Shown here in pieces: positions 10,701 to 20,700 of a DNA stretch of 64,000 nt; the first letter of the stretch is position 1; each line of letters begins with the position of its first letter. The stretch covers positions 186,001 to 250,000 of the forward strand of contig JAPTJF010000021.1 in the NCBI GenBank assembly GCA_029339195.1, written 5' to 3'. This DNA is from Micractinium sp. NFX-FRZ (lineage: Eukaryota > Chlorophyta > Trebouxiophyceae > Chlorellales > Chlorellaceae). Under the pieces are notes generated by a model that made no database searches, had not been told where the DNA came from, and saw only the letters and a list, made by a program, of their open reading frames with translations. The translations under genes were made by a program, and so were the position numbers.

Positions 10701-12776
10701 AAGGTGCGAGAGTTGTTGGGGTGGCGAGGCAAGTTTTGTGTGCTTTTGGGTGTCATGGGCTGAAGTGGCGGCAGGGCGGCATGATTGCGATGCTGTGGTT
10801 TTTGGGAAGAAGGCAGCCGGCAGCGCATATGAGCCTCACCATGTGAGCCACAAATGCCGCTGGAGAGTTATGCAGAGCTCTGGAGAGGTCTTCCCCCCGT
10901 ATGCCCTGAGGCAGACGCCACTCCCGCCCCTCAGCCCGGCCTGCCCCCACCCGCAACGTCCCCAGCAGGTGTGGGAGGTGAAGAGCAACGAGGCTGGCGT
11001 TGCAGGGGTCCCCAGCAGCACCCTACAGCTGGCTTACTCACTGTTTCCGTTCCACACATGGCCCCCCGCAGGTGTGGGAGGTGAAGAGCAACGAGGTGGA
11101 CATCGCCGTCACCCCCAGCAGCAACAAGGCATTCATCTGGTGGCACGTGCGCGGGGTGCAGAAGGACACGCAGCAGGTAGGTGGGTGGGGTGGTGGCACC
11201 TGAGGGAGGGTGGGGGCTTGTCCCAATCAGGGAGTAAGGGGCGTTCAGGCTCGACAGTGGGCGCCAGTGCAGTGCTTTACTTGGGACGTGGCGGGCATGC
11301 TGGGCCAGGTGTGTGTGTGTGTGAGGGGGGCGGGGGCTTCTTGCATGAAAGAGATTAGTGTACAGGTCAGCAGGCGAGGGCCCAGGCACACTTACCTGTG
11401 CTGCCAGCCCTGGACTGCGCTCCTGTGCCAATGCCCTGTATGCATATAGCCCAATTGCCTCGTGCAAGCAGCATGTGGGTCCCGTTGAGGGGGCGAATGC
11501 AGTGCACAGAGGCATCAGAGCGGGAAGGAGAGGCAGGTACTGCCCCATCTCTCCCTCCTGCTCTGACGCAGCTGCGCCCTGCGTTTGCCCCCTCAACACG
11601 ATCCACTTGCTGGTCGCCCTCCACCCCCTTTCCTGCCCTCAAGCCTACCTACCCGCGCTGGCATGCCATGCCTCACCCCTACCCCACCTGCTCCGACCCG
11701 CTGCCCCATCCCCTCTCTGTCTGCCCTACTGCTGCCACTGCCCCAGGACCAGGTGATGCATGGGCCACACCTGCTCGTGTTCGACCTGCTAACACCGTGC
11801 CCTCCTTTGTGCTCTATTTCCTTTTGCAGGACCAAGTGATGTATGGGCTGAACCTGCTGGTGTTCGACCCCAAGGAAGGGCTCATCACAGGTGGGGCCAT
11901 CACATGGATCCAGCACATGGGGCCATCACATGGGGCCATCATATATGGGGCACTTGAGGGTCAGTTCAATGCCTGCCTGAGGGCGTTGGGCGTACATGCC
12001 AGTCAATGCCGAGACAAGCATCTCAACTGCGTGCTCTCCCCCCCTTCTCCTTCCATGCCTCGCCCCGCCCCCGCCCACGTATCCGCCCCACCTTGTTGGT
12101 TGCGTGCCGCCTGCAGAGGTGGTGGGCTTCCGCCAGCCGCTGCAGTCGGAGCACGCTCACATCTTCAAGGCAAGTGGTCAGGCCTGCATGCATTGCTTAC
12201 GTTCCTTTGTATCAGGATGTATCCACTCACATCACGCCACCTCAGCACCGCCGCCATGTGTGGTCACTCTTGGCGTCCGCAGGCGGGCAGCGACCTGGGG
12301 CTGCATTGGGATGCATCCACTGTAAGCGCCCCACCTCAGTGCTCCCCACATGCTTCCACAATCCAGTCCTCCCGTAGGCCGGAAGGTTCCTGGAGCCGAA
12401 GGCATTCCCTAGCAGTACACCACCTCCGCACCCCCACCGCATGCTTTTTCAATTCAATCTTCACAACATCCTTTCCTCCCGCAGGCAGGAAGCTACCTGG
12501 AGATGAAGGCATTCCCTCAAGCCCCTCTACGCTCGCAGCAAGCCACCTCAGCACCCCCCAAGCATGCCTCTTCAAAACGATTCCCATCATCCTTTCCTCC
12601 TGCAGGCCGGAAGCTACCTGGAGATGAAGGACAAGCAGGGGGAGGCGGCGGGGGCGGCAGGCAGCGGTGGTGGCACCCCCTCTGGCCACGCCGACGCAGA
12701 CACGCAGACCGCCGGCGGGGAGGTGGGCAAGGCGGGGCCCCAGGAGAGGGGGAACCAAACCGAGACGGAGGTCTGA
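7785..12776 (+). CDS. tandem NTF2-like / SnoaL-type domain protein
   Basis: Function unknown. The fold family ranges from small-molecule isomerases to binding scaffolds. Thirteen exons give a 369-aa frame: 7785-7869, 8037-8105, 8604-8665, 8797-8886, 9315-9384, 9556-9644, 9959-10009, 10267-10338, 10572-10703, 11072-11176, 11830-11890, 12117-12169 and 12606-12776. Repeat 1 (about residues 20-160) has FNQDSDGIKALLADDVVQH, GPEQVARFHAK, FFDNYKTKHFPVVRAVNEK and MRIKDIWFLRQLT. Repeat 2 (about 173-312) has EKQVEKMHAAAEAFNEV, SVHGIMSPEAHTVNPIFG, AFIWWHVRG, YGLNLLVFDPKEGLIT and EVVGFRQPLQSEHAHIFK. The tail is hydrophilic (Gly, Thr, Glu). No signal peptide, so probably cytosolic. Exons 2 and 3 need GC donors, so their 3' ends are the weakest part of the model; exon 12 has a good GCAAGT donor. 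Five exons have partial copies in adjacent introns. A TGTAA signal lies at 13057-13061. Confidence 0.75.
8450..9245 (+). repeat. echo copies of exons 3 and 4 of the NTF2-like gene
   Basis: A degenerate copy of the start of exon 3 lies at about 8455-8510 (GCAGGCCACATCTTGAGGG...), ahead of the real exon at 8604. Two degenerate copies of the 3' end of exon 4 with its donor follow it, at about 9081-9125 (encoding TNSAVCLWGDE against TNSAFCLWDDE) and about 9205-9235. The copies do not fit the reading frame of the gene. Confidence 0.7.
10961..11885 (+). repeat. echo copies of exons 10 and 11 of the NTF2-like gene
   Basis: A copy of the acceptor and start of exon 10 lies at 10961-11010 (encoding VWEVKSNE, as in the true exon at 11072). 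A copy of exon 11 starts at 11747 (DQVMHGPHLLVFD) and precedes the true exon at 11830 (DQVMYGLNLLVFD). The copies diverge after 15-25 codons and lack a matching donor. Confidence 0.85.
12235..12640 (+). repeat. four tandem copies of intron 3' end plus start of the last exon
   Basis: Acceptor-plus-exon starts occur at about 12283, 12378, 12486 and 12606, that is 95-121 bp apart. The last three read AGRFLEPKAFP, AGSYLEMKAFP and AGSYLEMKDKQG; the first is more decayed. Each is preceded by the same pyrimidine-rich stretch containing CACCTCAGCACC-like sequence. Only the last opens into the full C-terminal exon. Confidence 0.88.
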
Positions 12777-13174
12777 GCAGGCGTCTTTTAGTGGGGGCTA
12801 AACTTCCACGAGTTGTGAAGCCCCTCCAGCCAGGCAGGCTCTCGAAATGGTCAGGGCTCTCTTCCCTGCACCTCCCTCCTCAGAAGGGAGCCCGCACCAC
12901 GTGGCCGGATGAGGCAGGGTTTGAATGTACAGACTGTGGGTGGGCATGCCAGGGGAGCAGTGCACCCTGAGCGCTGCAGCAACCTGGGGCAGTGCCAGCC
13001 TGCGGCTGTAGCAGTTGCTAGTTGATGATGCGTATGTGTTGCGTTGCCTCGGAATATGTAACAGCCAAGAAGAGTATGAAACAGCCAAGAAGAGTAGCAG
13101 ACACATGTATGTTTGGGGAGGGGAACGCAACAGAAAGTGGAAAGGTAGTTGCACAGGGAGAGGAAGAGGCGCGC
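12777..13174. other. convergent 3' intergenic region
   Basis: Lies between the stops of the NTF2-like gene (+) and the hydroxylase-glycosyltransferase fusion (-). It contains TGTAA at 13057-13061 on the plus strand, a plausible poly(A) signal for the NTF2-like gene, and a short direct repeat of ACAGCCAAGAAGAGTA near 13070 and 13085. No gene is seen. Confidence 0.45.
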
Positions 13175-16100
13175 TCAGGTGCTCCCAGTAGGCTCAAGGA
13201 AGGCGCCAGCCGCCATGCCGCCGTTGCGCGCTCGGTCAGAGATCGCTCTGCTGCCAGGCGAAAAGTCCACCCCAACATGCTCCCAGAACTGCTGCAGGCT
13301 GCGGGGCAGGGGTGCGCCGTCACCCCCGCTGCCGCTGCTGCCGCTGCTTCCACTGCTGCCACAGCTGGCGCTGCTTCCGCTGCCACTTTCCACCCTGCAG
13401 CTGCCCTCCCCGCCCAGTGCCGCCGCCACCCGCTGCTGCGAGCGCTGCCGCTGCTGCGCGTCCGGTGGCCGGTCAGCCACGTAAGTGGGCCGGTGCTTGC
13501 GGCTCCAAAGGTGGAAGGCAACTGATTCTGAGGGGGTGAATACGTCCCACCCGGCCTGCCACATGCGCAGCAGCTGCAGCACTTCCTCCCCGAAAAACAG
13601 GCCTGGGAGGTCTGCAGGGTAGGGGGCCTGCACAACAGGGGGCGCGCAGCAGGCATGCAGGCACACTGTGGTGTTTGTGAGTGTGCAGGGCAGGGGCAAG
13701 GTTCGAGGGAGGGGGCACTGCATCCGGCAAGCAGCCCATTCAGAATGCAGCCGCCCCCCCACCACTGCATGCGGGTGTGGCACCACGTCATGTGCAATGG
13801 AACGGCACCATGCAAGAGGCGCACACACGATACGCGGCCAGCTGACGTGGCGGCCCACCCACCTCCTGGATGAGCTGTGACCTGCTGAAGGGCAGGCCTG
13901 CCGGCCAGAAAGCACCAGGCGCCAGCACCACAAGTAACACCCTACCCTTTACCAGCCAGTGTAGCATCTACGCAGTACCCTTAAACAGCCAGTGTAGCAT
14001 CTACGCAGTACCCTTAAACAGCCAGTGAAGCATCGTCCTCACCTCCTGGATAAGCTGCGCTCTGCTGAAGGACAGGCCCGCCGCCCAGAACAGCGCAGGT
14101 GCAGGCACCGCCAGCGGCTCCCGCAGCTTGCGCCCTCGGATGCGCAGCAGCCCGTCTGGCTGCCCCCAGTGGCTGGCGCACAGCACGGCGGGCAGCGGGG
14201 CGGCGGGCAGCACAGCGTCGGGGCCCTCGCCCTGCAGGGTGGTGGAAATGCGAGTGAGGTTGAGGACCGCATGGCGATGAGGGCACTGTGGTAACACTGG
14301 CTAGCTGTCCAAATGGCTAGCTGGCTGGTTGGAACGACAAGAGGGGGAGCAAGGTATGTTTGTTTGCGGCACGCATGCCTGGCCAGGGCGCACCTCGTAG
14401 CCCGGAGGGTAGCAGGACAGCACCACGCGGGGGTGGCCCGCCGCCGCCTCCGCCTGGCACAGCATGCGCAGCAGGGCGTCGTCCCAGCCGGCCACAAAGC
14501 GCATGTGGGAATCGACCTGCACAGGCAACGTGACGATTGGAGAATAGGCACATTGCTCAAACATCCAAACTGTCGCCAAACCTTAGCACAACGACACTTG
14601 CAGTGCATTGAGGTAGGGTGAGGTCGACAGCAGGCAGGCAAGTCCCACCTGCAGGTGGAATTCTTCCCCGTCCCACAGCCGCTGCGCGAGCGCCCGCGCC
14701 TTGCAAGGGCCCGTGGCCTCGCTGGCAGGCAGCACCACCTGCCGCACCTGCAGTGTGTGTGTGTGTGTGTGTGTGTGCAGTGGATGGGCTGCCGAGTGAG
14801 CGCAGCTGCAGGCCGTGCCCCCTTGCCAGACACAGGGGTTGCACAGCACAGCACGCAGACGGTTCTCCACGGCTGCCTCCACCCGATTCACCACGACCTG
14901 CCTCCCCACTGTCCACCGCGTGCCTGTCTGAGGCTCCGGCACAGCCCTGTCCCCCCACCCAATAGCCCAGCCCTAACAGCCCTGCCCTGCCCTGCCCTGT
15001 CCTGCCCTGCCCTGCCTTGCCTGGCCCAGCCAGCGCTGGTCTCCCGCCAGGCGCATCATCCCCGCGTCCATCGGAAGCTCCAGCTGCCACACTATGGCCA
15101 CGCGCACCTGCAAGTATATGGGCAAAATGGACAAGAAGCAATGCGGTCATTCGAGCATGCACTCCTCAGCTGGGCGGCTGATAAACCTGGGCAAAATGCA
15201 GGCAAGCATTGGGTTGGCCGCGGCCCAGCCATGCCCCGCAAGCTGCCATCTGCAAGGCGCTATTGAAAGTGTGGTATCCTCACTCACTCACTCACTCACT
15301 CGCTCAGGGTGAGCTGCTTTGGCAAACAAGTCCCCCAGGGTCCACTGCGCCTCGCTGTCACGGTACGCGGGTATTGAGACGAAGATGCGGCCGGGGGCAG
15401 TGATCATGCAGGCATCGAGCGCTGGCGGGGCCATGTGTTGTTGGTGCTGCTGCTGCCCCTGCTGCTGCTGCTGCCGCTGCTGCTCCGCCTGCTGCGCTGC
15501 GCTTGCAGGCGGTGCGTCAACGGCAGCCGCTGCCAGGGCCGCCGCTGCGGCCTTGACAGCAGGCGGCGGTGCCCTGCTGAACCACACAGTCACTGCATAC
15601 CGCTCTGCATGGGAGGGCAGCACCTCATGAAGCAGCCTGCTATCCATGACAACCAAGCGGCCACCCACAGGGGGCACCACTGTTGCAGGGTGGCCCTCAT
15701 CCAGCCCGCTGCTGATGTGGGAGGCGGGCTGAACGTGCTCTTGCCACTGCTGCTGCTGCTGCTGCCCCTGCTGCTGCCCATGCTGTTGCTGCTGCCCCTG
15801 CTGCTGCTGCCCCTGCTGCTGCTGGCCCAGCTGCGCCACTGGACCACCTGCCCCGGCTGCCTCATCCCTACTGCCACCGCCCTCGTCAGCTGCTTGCGCT
15901 GTTGTCAAGGCTACTGCTGTTGCTGCTGCTGCTGCATCAAGTGTTGATGCTGCTGCTGCTGTTGCTGCACCAGGCGGTGCTGCCCTGGCCAGGCGCAGGT
16001 CTGCTGCTGAGGCGGCACAGGGGTCGCTGCCTGTGGTGCTGTGGTTGTACACGCACAGGCTGCCGCCATGGGAGGCCTCCCAGCCTGCGGGCAGTGGAGG

Positions 16101-17216
16101 CAGGGGGCGTCACCCACCGGTCATGGAAGGTGAGGAACGCTGGCAGCGATCTGCGAGGTCTGGGCAGCTCGGGACTCTTGTGGATTTAGCAACTCTCAAA
16201 AATGAAGCGCATCATCGATCCATTTTGTCTCATGCCAGCAACCTCTCCTCACCTCACCTCCCTGCATGCGCACCTGCAGGCGCAAAAGAACACCACCTGC
16301 CGCTTCCCACCCCGCTCCCCTGCCCCGCCCTCCATCTCCCGCTCCTCCTGCATTCCTCCATGACCAATCCCTTGCATCCCCCCCCGGTCCACACAATCCT
16401 CACCCGGGTTCAGGTACAGGATGGCAGTCACGGAGCGGTAGGGCACACTAGCAGCGGCGTCCCTGTGCCGCACATACCGCGCGCCGCCGCCCGGGTAGCA
16501 CGCCAGCTGCACAGAGGGCCGGCCGCCCACGTCGCACCCCTGCGCCTCCAGCCACGGCCGCAGCGACAGCAGGCGCCGCACAGCTGTCGCCAGCTGGCGG
16601 TGCCCGCCCGCCTCCAGGGTGCCAGGGCTGAGCCACGCCGCACGGTCGCCGCGTGAGGCCCGGTCAGACCACGTGCGCCCCTCCTCGACCTCGCAGGGCG
16701 GCGCGCCTCTCACCATGCCGGCGGCCCAGGCTTGGTCTTGCAGCACCGACCGCGCCTCCCGCTGCGCCGCCTGCACCAAAGGGGGGGCCAAGGTTTTGTG
16801 TGGCATGTTTGCTGAACCTGTAAGCCAGCCAGTCGTACTGCAGGCATACCGGCCCAACACACAGCACCCCAGATTCCTTTGCACACTCCCACCTTGGTCT
16901 CAGTTGGGTTGAGGAAGCCATCAATGACGGCCAGCCCACCGCTGAGCTGGCGCCCCCCCAGCAATGCGGGCGCTGCCGCGCCCTGCCCGCTCCCGCCAGC
17001 TGCATGCGTCTGCTCTTTGCCCTTGCCCGCTGCGGTGCTCCCAGCACCATGGGTGTGGGAGAGGTGGGGGTGGGAGGCAGGTAGAGGCCGCGGGCCGTGG
17101 CCGCCGCTACCGGCAAGGTGCCCCAAGATATTCAACTTGGCCGCATCTGGCAGCAGGGACAGCAGGCGTGGGTCCATATCTGCATTAGAGGGTGGAGTTT
17201 CGAATGCATCAGCCAT
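13175..17216 (-). CDS. fused prolyl 4-hydroxylase (PhyA/PHD2-type) and GlcNAc-transferase (Gnt1-type)
   Basis: Predicted bifunctional cytosolic enzyme: 2-oxoglutarate/Fe(II)/O2-dependent proline hydroxylation followed by GlcNAc transfer to the hydroxyproline. Exons 16893-17216, 16404-16770, 15300-16084, 15021-15107, 14649-14747, 14394-14516, 14043-14231 and 13175-13627 close into 808 aa. Hydroxylase: YVRHRD (H210, D212), TAILYLNPGWEASHGG, GGRLVVMDSRLLHEVLPSHA (H383), RYAVTVWF (R392). The H-x-D pair and the nine-residue H-to-R spacing match human PHD2 (H313, D315, H374, R383). A roughly 90-residue Ala/Gln-rich insert separates D212 from H383. Glycosyltransferase (PF11397/GT60-like): GRIFVSIPAYRD from about residue 463, WTLGDLFAKAAHPER, DSHMRFVAGWDDALL, LSCYPPGYE, LPGLFFGEEV, FHLWSRKHRP. 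No signal peptide or membrane helix. Intron 4 has a GC donor. Dictyostelium has PhyA and Gnt1 as separate proteins acting on Skp1; Skp1 as the target here is inference. Confidence 0.9.
13860..14098 (-). repeat. echo of the 3' end of fusion-gene exon 7, and a 36-bp triplet repeat
   Basis: The intron after exon 7 contains a copy (about 13861-13914) of the last 50 or so bases of exon 7 (14043-14098). On the minus strand the copy still reads FWPAGLPFSRSQLIQE followed by a GTGGGT donor, against FWAAGLSFSRAQLIQE in the exon. Between them, at about 13951-14032, a 36-bp unit with AGCCAGTGTAGCATCTACGC occurs twice in full and once in part. Confidence 0.88.
14753..15303. repeat. simple repeats in introns of the fusion gene
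   Basis: (GT)n at 14753-14777 directly beside the acceptor of exon 5; a CCCTG-type pentamer array at about 14970-15015 beside the GC donor of intron 4; and (ACTC)n at about 15279-15303 that contains the exon 3 donor (GTGAGT on the minus strand), so the donor lies inside a GTGA repeat. Confidence 0.85.
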
Positions 17217-17750
17217 GATTGTGCCTCGCACATCGCTGGGCGGAGGTCTGTATGATATAAGCGCAGGCGTTGGCGCGGCTCATCAGCGCAGGCAGCGGCG
17301 GCGGGAGCGGCGGCGGCGGCGGCGGCACATCGACAGCCCTACCTTTTTATTTTCCACGTTGACCGAGATCCTTCAGGATGTCCAGGCTTGTGTTTCTCGG
17401 CGGCAGCTTGGCCCTAGGCGGCCTGCTAGGACGGCATGGTCAATGATTCAAGGATGGAGCAGCGACAGCAGGTTGGTCGTCGACCGTGCTGCTCTGCAAT
17501 AAGGCAATGGGCGCTACCACTTTCTCGACTGGCCCTAGAAAGCTTGCGACCTCCGCTCCCACCAGTGCTCAGCACGGTCAGCACTTTGCATTGGCTAGGG
17601 GTGCATTTCCACCCTCCTCATAGATATCCCGCATCCTAGCAGTTTGCCACAGTGCTGCGCAGCTCGGCAGACCAGGTCTGATCGCCATCACCCTCGAAGA
17701 GGCTCTGGGGTGGCTAGGGAGGCAACGGGGCGCGGGCACGCTTAGTCGTT
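17217..17750. promoter_or_regulatory. divergent promoter region, fusion gene / J-domain gene
   Basis: 534 bp between two ATGs that face away from each other. No coding frame supported on either strand and no clear TATA element. An alternative in-frame ATG for the fusion gene lies at 17231. Shared control is inference. Confidence 0.45.
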
Positions 17751-20700
17751 ATGAAGCTCACCAGGGCGGAGGCCCGGGACGTGCTGGGCGTGGAGGTGAG
17801 CGCCAGCGGCGCCGCCGCCTGCCGCCGCCGCTGCCGCCGCCCCCTCTGCCCGCCTGCCCGCGCCCTCTTTCGACATGCACTCTACCCTTGGCCGCCCATT
17901 TGCGATTTCGACCCTGACCTTGTACGTATTTCCCATCCTTCGTTGAACGCGCGCTGCCCACGCCTGCCACCCCGCCCCCGCCCCGCCCTTTGCCCTTGTG
18001 CCCCACCCGTCCCGCTGCTCCCGCCCCGCAGGAGGGCGCCAGCCATGCGGTGCTCAAAAAGTCGTTCTTCAAGCTCAGCAAGGAGTGGCATCCGGACAAG
18101 GTGGATGATGAGAAGAAGGACGAGGCGACAGCGATGTTCCAGAAGATCAATGCGGCCTACCAGGTATGTGTGGGGTGCTGGGTGCTGGGTGAGGCGTGTC
18201 TACCGCGTGCCTTGGAGGTAAGTTCGGCAATGGCTGGGGGCTGGGAGAGGCGAATTGGCTGATGGCGTTGAAGTACAGCTGGATGCGCGGAGGAGGTATG
18301 GATGGCTAGGGCTGGATCGCTTGAAGGCAGGTGCTGGGAGCACGGCGGGGGGCAGGCGCGTTGCAAGCCCACTGTGTCTTACTGATTGCACGCTCCCGTC
18401 CTGCGCCCGGCATGTCAGTTCCCTATCACACTTGGTGCCAGCGCTGGGGCAGCGGGCTGGTTCCTAAGATCAGGAGACGCGGCCCCTGCGGCCCACGATC
18501 TGCCTCTCTGCCGTGCGCACCCCTCTTCCTTGCGCGTACCACTGCCACTTGCCCCCTGCCCCAGCAGCGGCGCCATGAGAGGAGTGATTGAGGCCAACAG
18601 GCGGATTCCGTAGCTGCACGCCTCGCCACCTGGTTTACCCTGTCTTGCTCTGTGCCGCTCTCTACCGCCGCCCGCAGAAGCTGCTGAACGACGAGAGCGA
18701 CGATGAGGAGGAGGTGGACACATTCAGCGATGACGAGGACATGATGCCGCCAAACATTGACATCCTGTTTGAGTTCTTCAGATACATGTGAGGCGGGGCA
18801 GGATGTGATGCGGGCGGGACCAGAACGCCGATGGGCTCAGACTGGTGGGCTCCCTGGCACCTGTCCGCTGCCGCCACCGCCCACCCCTGTTGTGGCCCAC
18901 CTGCCCCTTGTGGTAAACCCCACCCTGGGAACGAGATGGTGCAGGTGGAGCAGGATCAGCAGCTGGCCACCCTCCGATACCTATTCCGTGCAAGATCCGC
19001 GCCGCCCTTGTGCCCCTCTCCCCCGGCCCTCATCCTCTGCATGTCAATCTGTGCCCGTGTGTCTGTGTTGTTTTGCAGGGAGGAGAAGATGCGGGCTGAG
19101 CGTGAGAGGCGTCGCTCCCGCGGCGGCCGCAGCACGGTTGGCGGCATGTTTGGCGGGCCGGGCGGCCGGCCAGGCATCATGGTCGGGCCGGGCGGCATCC
19201 ACATCGTGTTTGGGCCGCCGCCGGGGGCGGGAGGCTTCGGCGGCGGCATGGGCGGCTTTGGATCGTTCATGGGGTGAGAGCAGAGGGGTCTGAGGCATTG
19301 TTTATAGTCATGGGGAGTGTGTTGTAAAAAAGCAAGGTGGCGGTTTTGGGCGGTGCAGGGGCCGACTTGGGCGGGTTTGGGACATTCATTCGGGTAGGGC
19401 AGCAAGTGCGGCGTGTGGGCAGGGGTGGTGGGTAGCATGGGTGCAGGGGTGCCGCTGGCACCATGCTGATTAAATTGAGGGGAATAGGAGTGCCTGCTGC
19501 TTGGCCGCTCACCCTGCCTTCCACCCCTTCCTACCTGCAGCCCGGAGGGCGGCGGCTACGGCGGCGGCGGCGGCGGCGGCTATGGCGGAGGCGGGCGCAG
19601 CAAGCCCCACCAGCCGCGCGGCGGCAACCAGCGCTCGCGTTACTATGGTGCGCAGCGCAGCGCACCACCTCACCCGGCTTGCCCTCTGTATGCTTGCCAC
19701 CTGCTTGCCGGCCTGCGTGCTGCCGCAGCTGCCCGACTTCCCCGCACACTTGGGTATGCCAGTGACGCCGTTGTGTGTTTCAGCAGAACCCGCTTGCTCC
19801 CCCTGGCGCACCGCTGCCGACCTTGTTTGCTGTGAAGAGCGCGTCAAACTAGCACCCCATCAGTCCCTGCCCCTGCGCAACCTCCGCTCACCTCTCCCTC
19901 CCACCCTCTGTTATTACCTCAATACCTGCAGAGAGCAATGAAGATGATGACGACTACTCCATTCGCACTCTACTCCTGCGCGTTGTTACCCCGATTGTTT
20001 CTACGTTCATCAATTTGCAGAGAGCGACGATGATGACGATGACTACTCGATTAGCAGCGAGGACGACGACGAGTACGAGCGCCGGCAGGAGCGCATGTTC
20101 ATGTGAGCACGGGGGAGTGCAGTGGGCAGGAGTGGGGAGTGGAGTGGGCACCTTGGGTGCGACGCTTCGCATTCGAACGGTTGCCTGCCAGGAGGCACGC
20201 TCATGTGAGCACAGCCTGGCAGCGCAAGTCTTGCTGCGACCGGCAGTGTGCTTCTATCGGTGTGATCGGATCTCATGAGGAAATGGGGGCCTGCGCGTTG
20301 ATGTCTGCGCAGGGGCAAGGCGGGGTTGAGCGGGAGCGCACACGTGCTCTTCGCTGCACGTGTCGGGTAACAAAGCGCTGCCATGCCATCACTGCCCATC
20401 GACGCCCCACCCACCCACGTGTGCTCACCCCTGCTCCCTGCTCCCTGCAGGCGCATGAAGGCGGAGGAGCGCGCGGAGGAGCAGGACCGCGTGCGCCACC
20501 AGGTGGGTGGCAGCCTGCCCGGGTTGCAGCCTGCCATGGGCCCGCATCCTGTGATGTACAGGAGACCTTGTGTGACATATCAGTGACTTGCCGTTGGTGG
20601 GTGGCAGCCTGCCAGCACACCACTCAGGTGGAAGTCATGGGCATGGGGTACGCGTCATGTATGACAAGGCAGCGGCTTGCCGTTGGTGGGTGCACCGTCT

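Noticed and set aside
10969..11034. First copy of the VWEVKSNE exon as a real additional exon of the NTF2-like gene
   Set aside because: It loses similarity after the first codons and has no matching donor. The copy at 11072 continues the NTF2 fold and splices in phase.
13175..17216. Two adjacent genes (hydroxylase and glycosyltransferase) instead of one
   Set aside because: Exon 3 runs through the end of one domain into the next without stop, and every downstream phase agrees. No ATG with a plausible promoter separates them.
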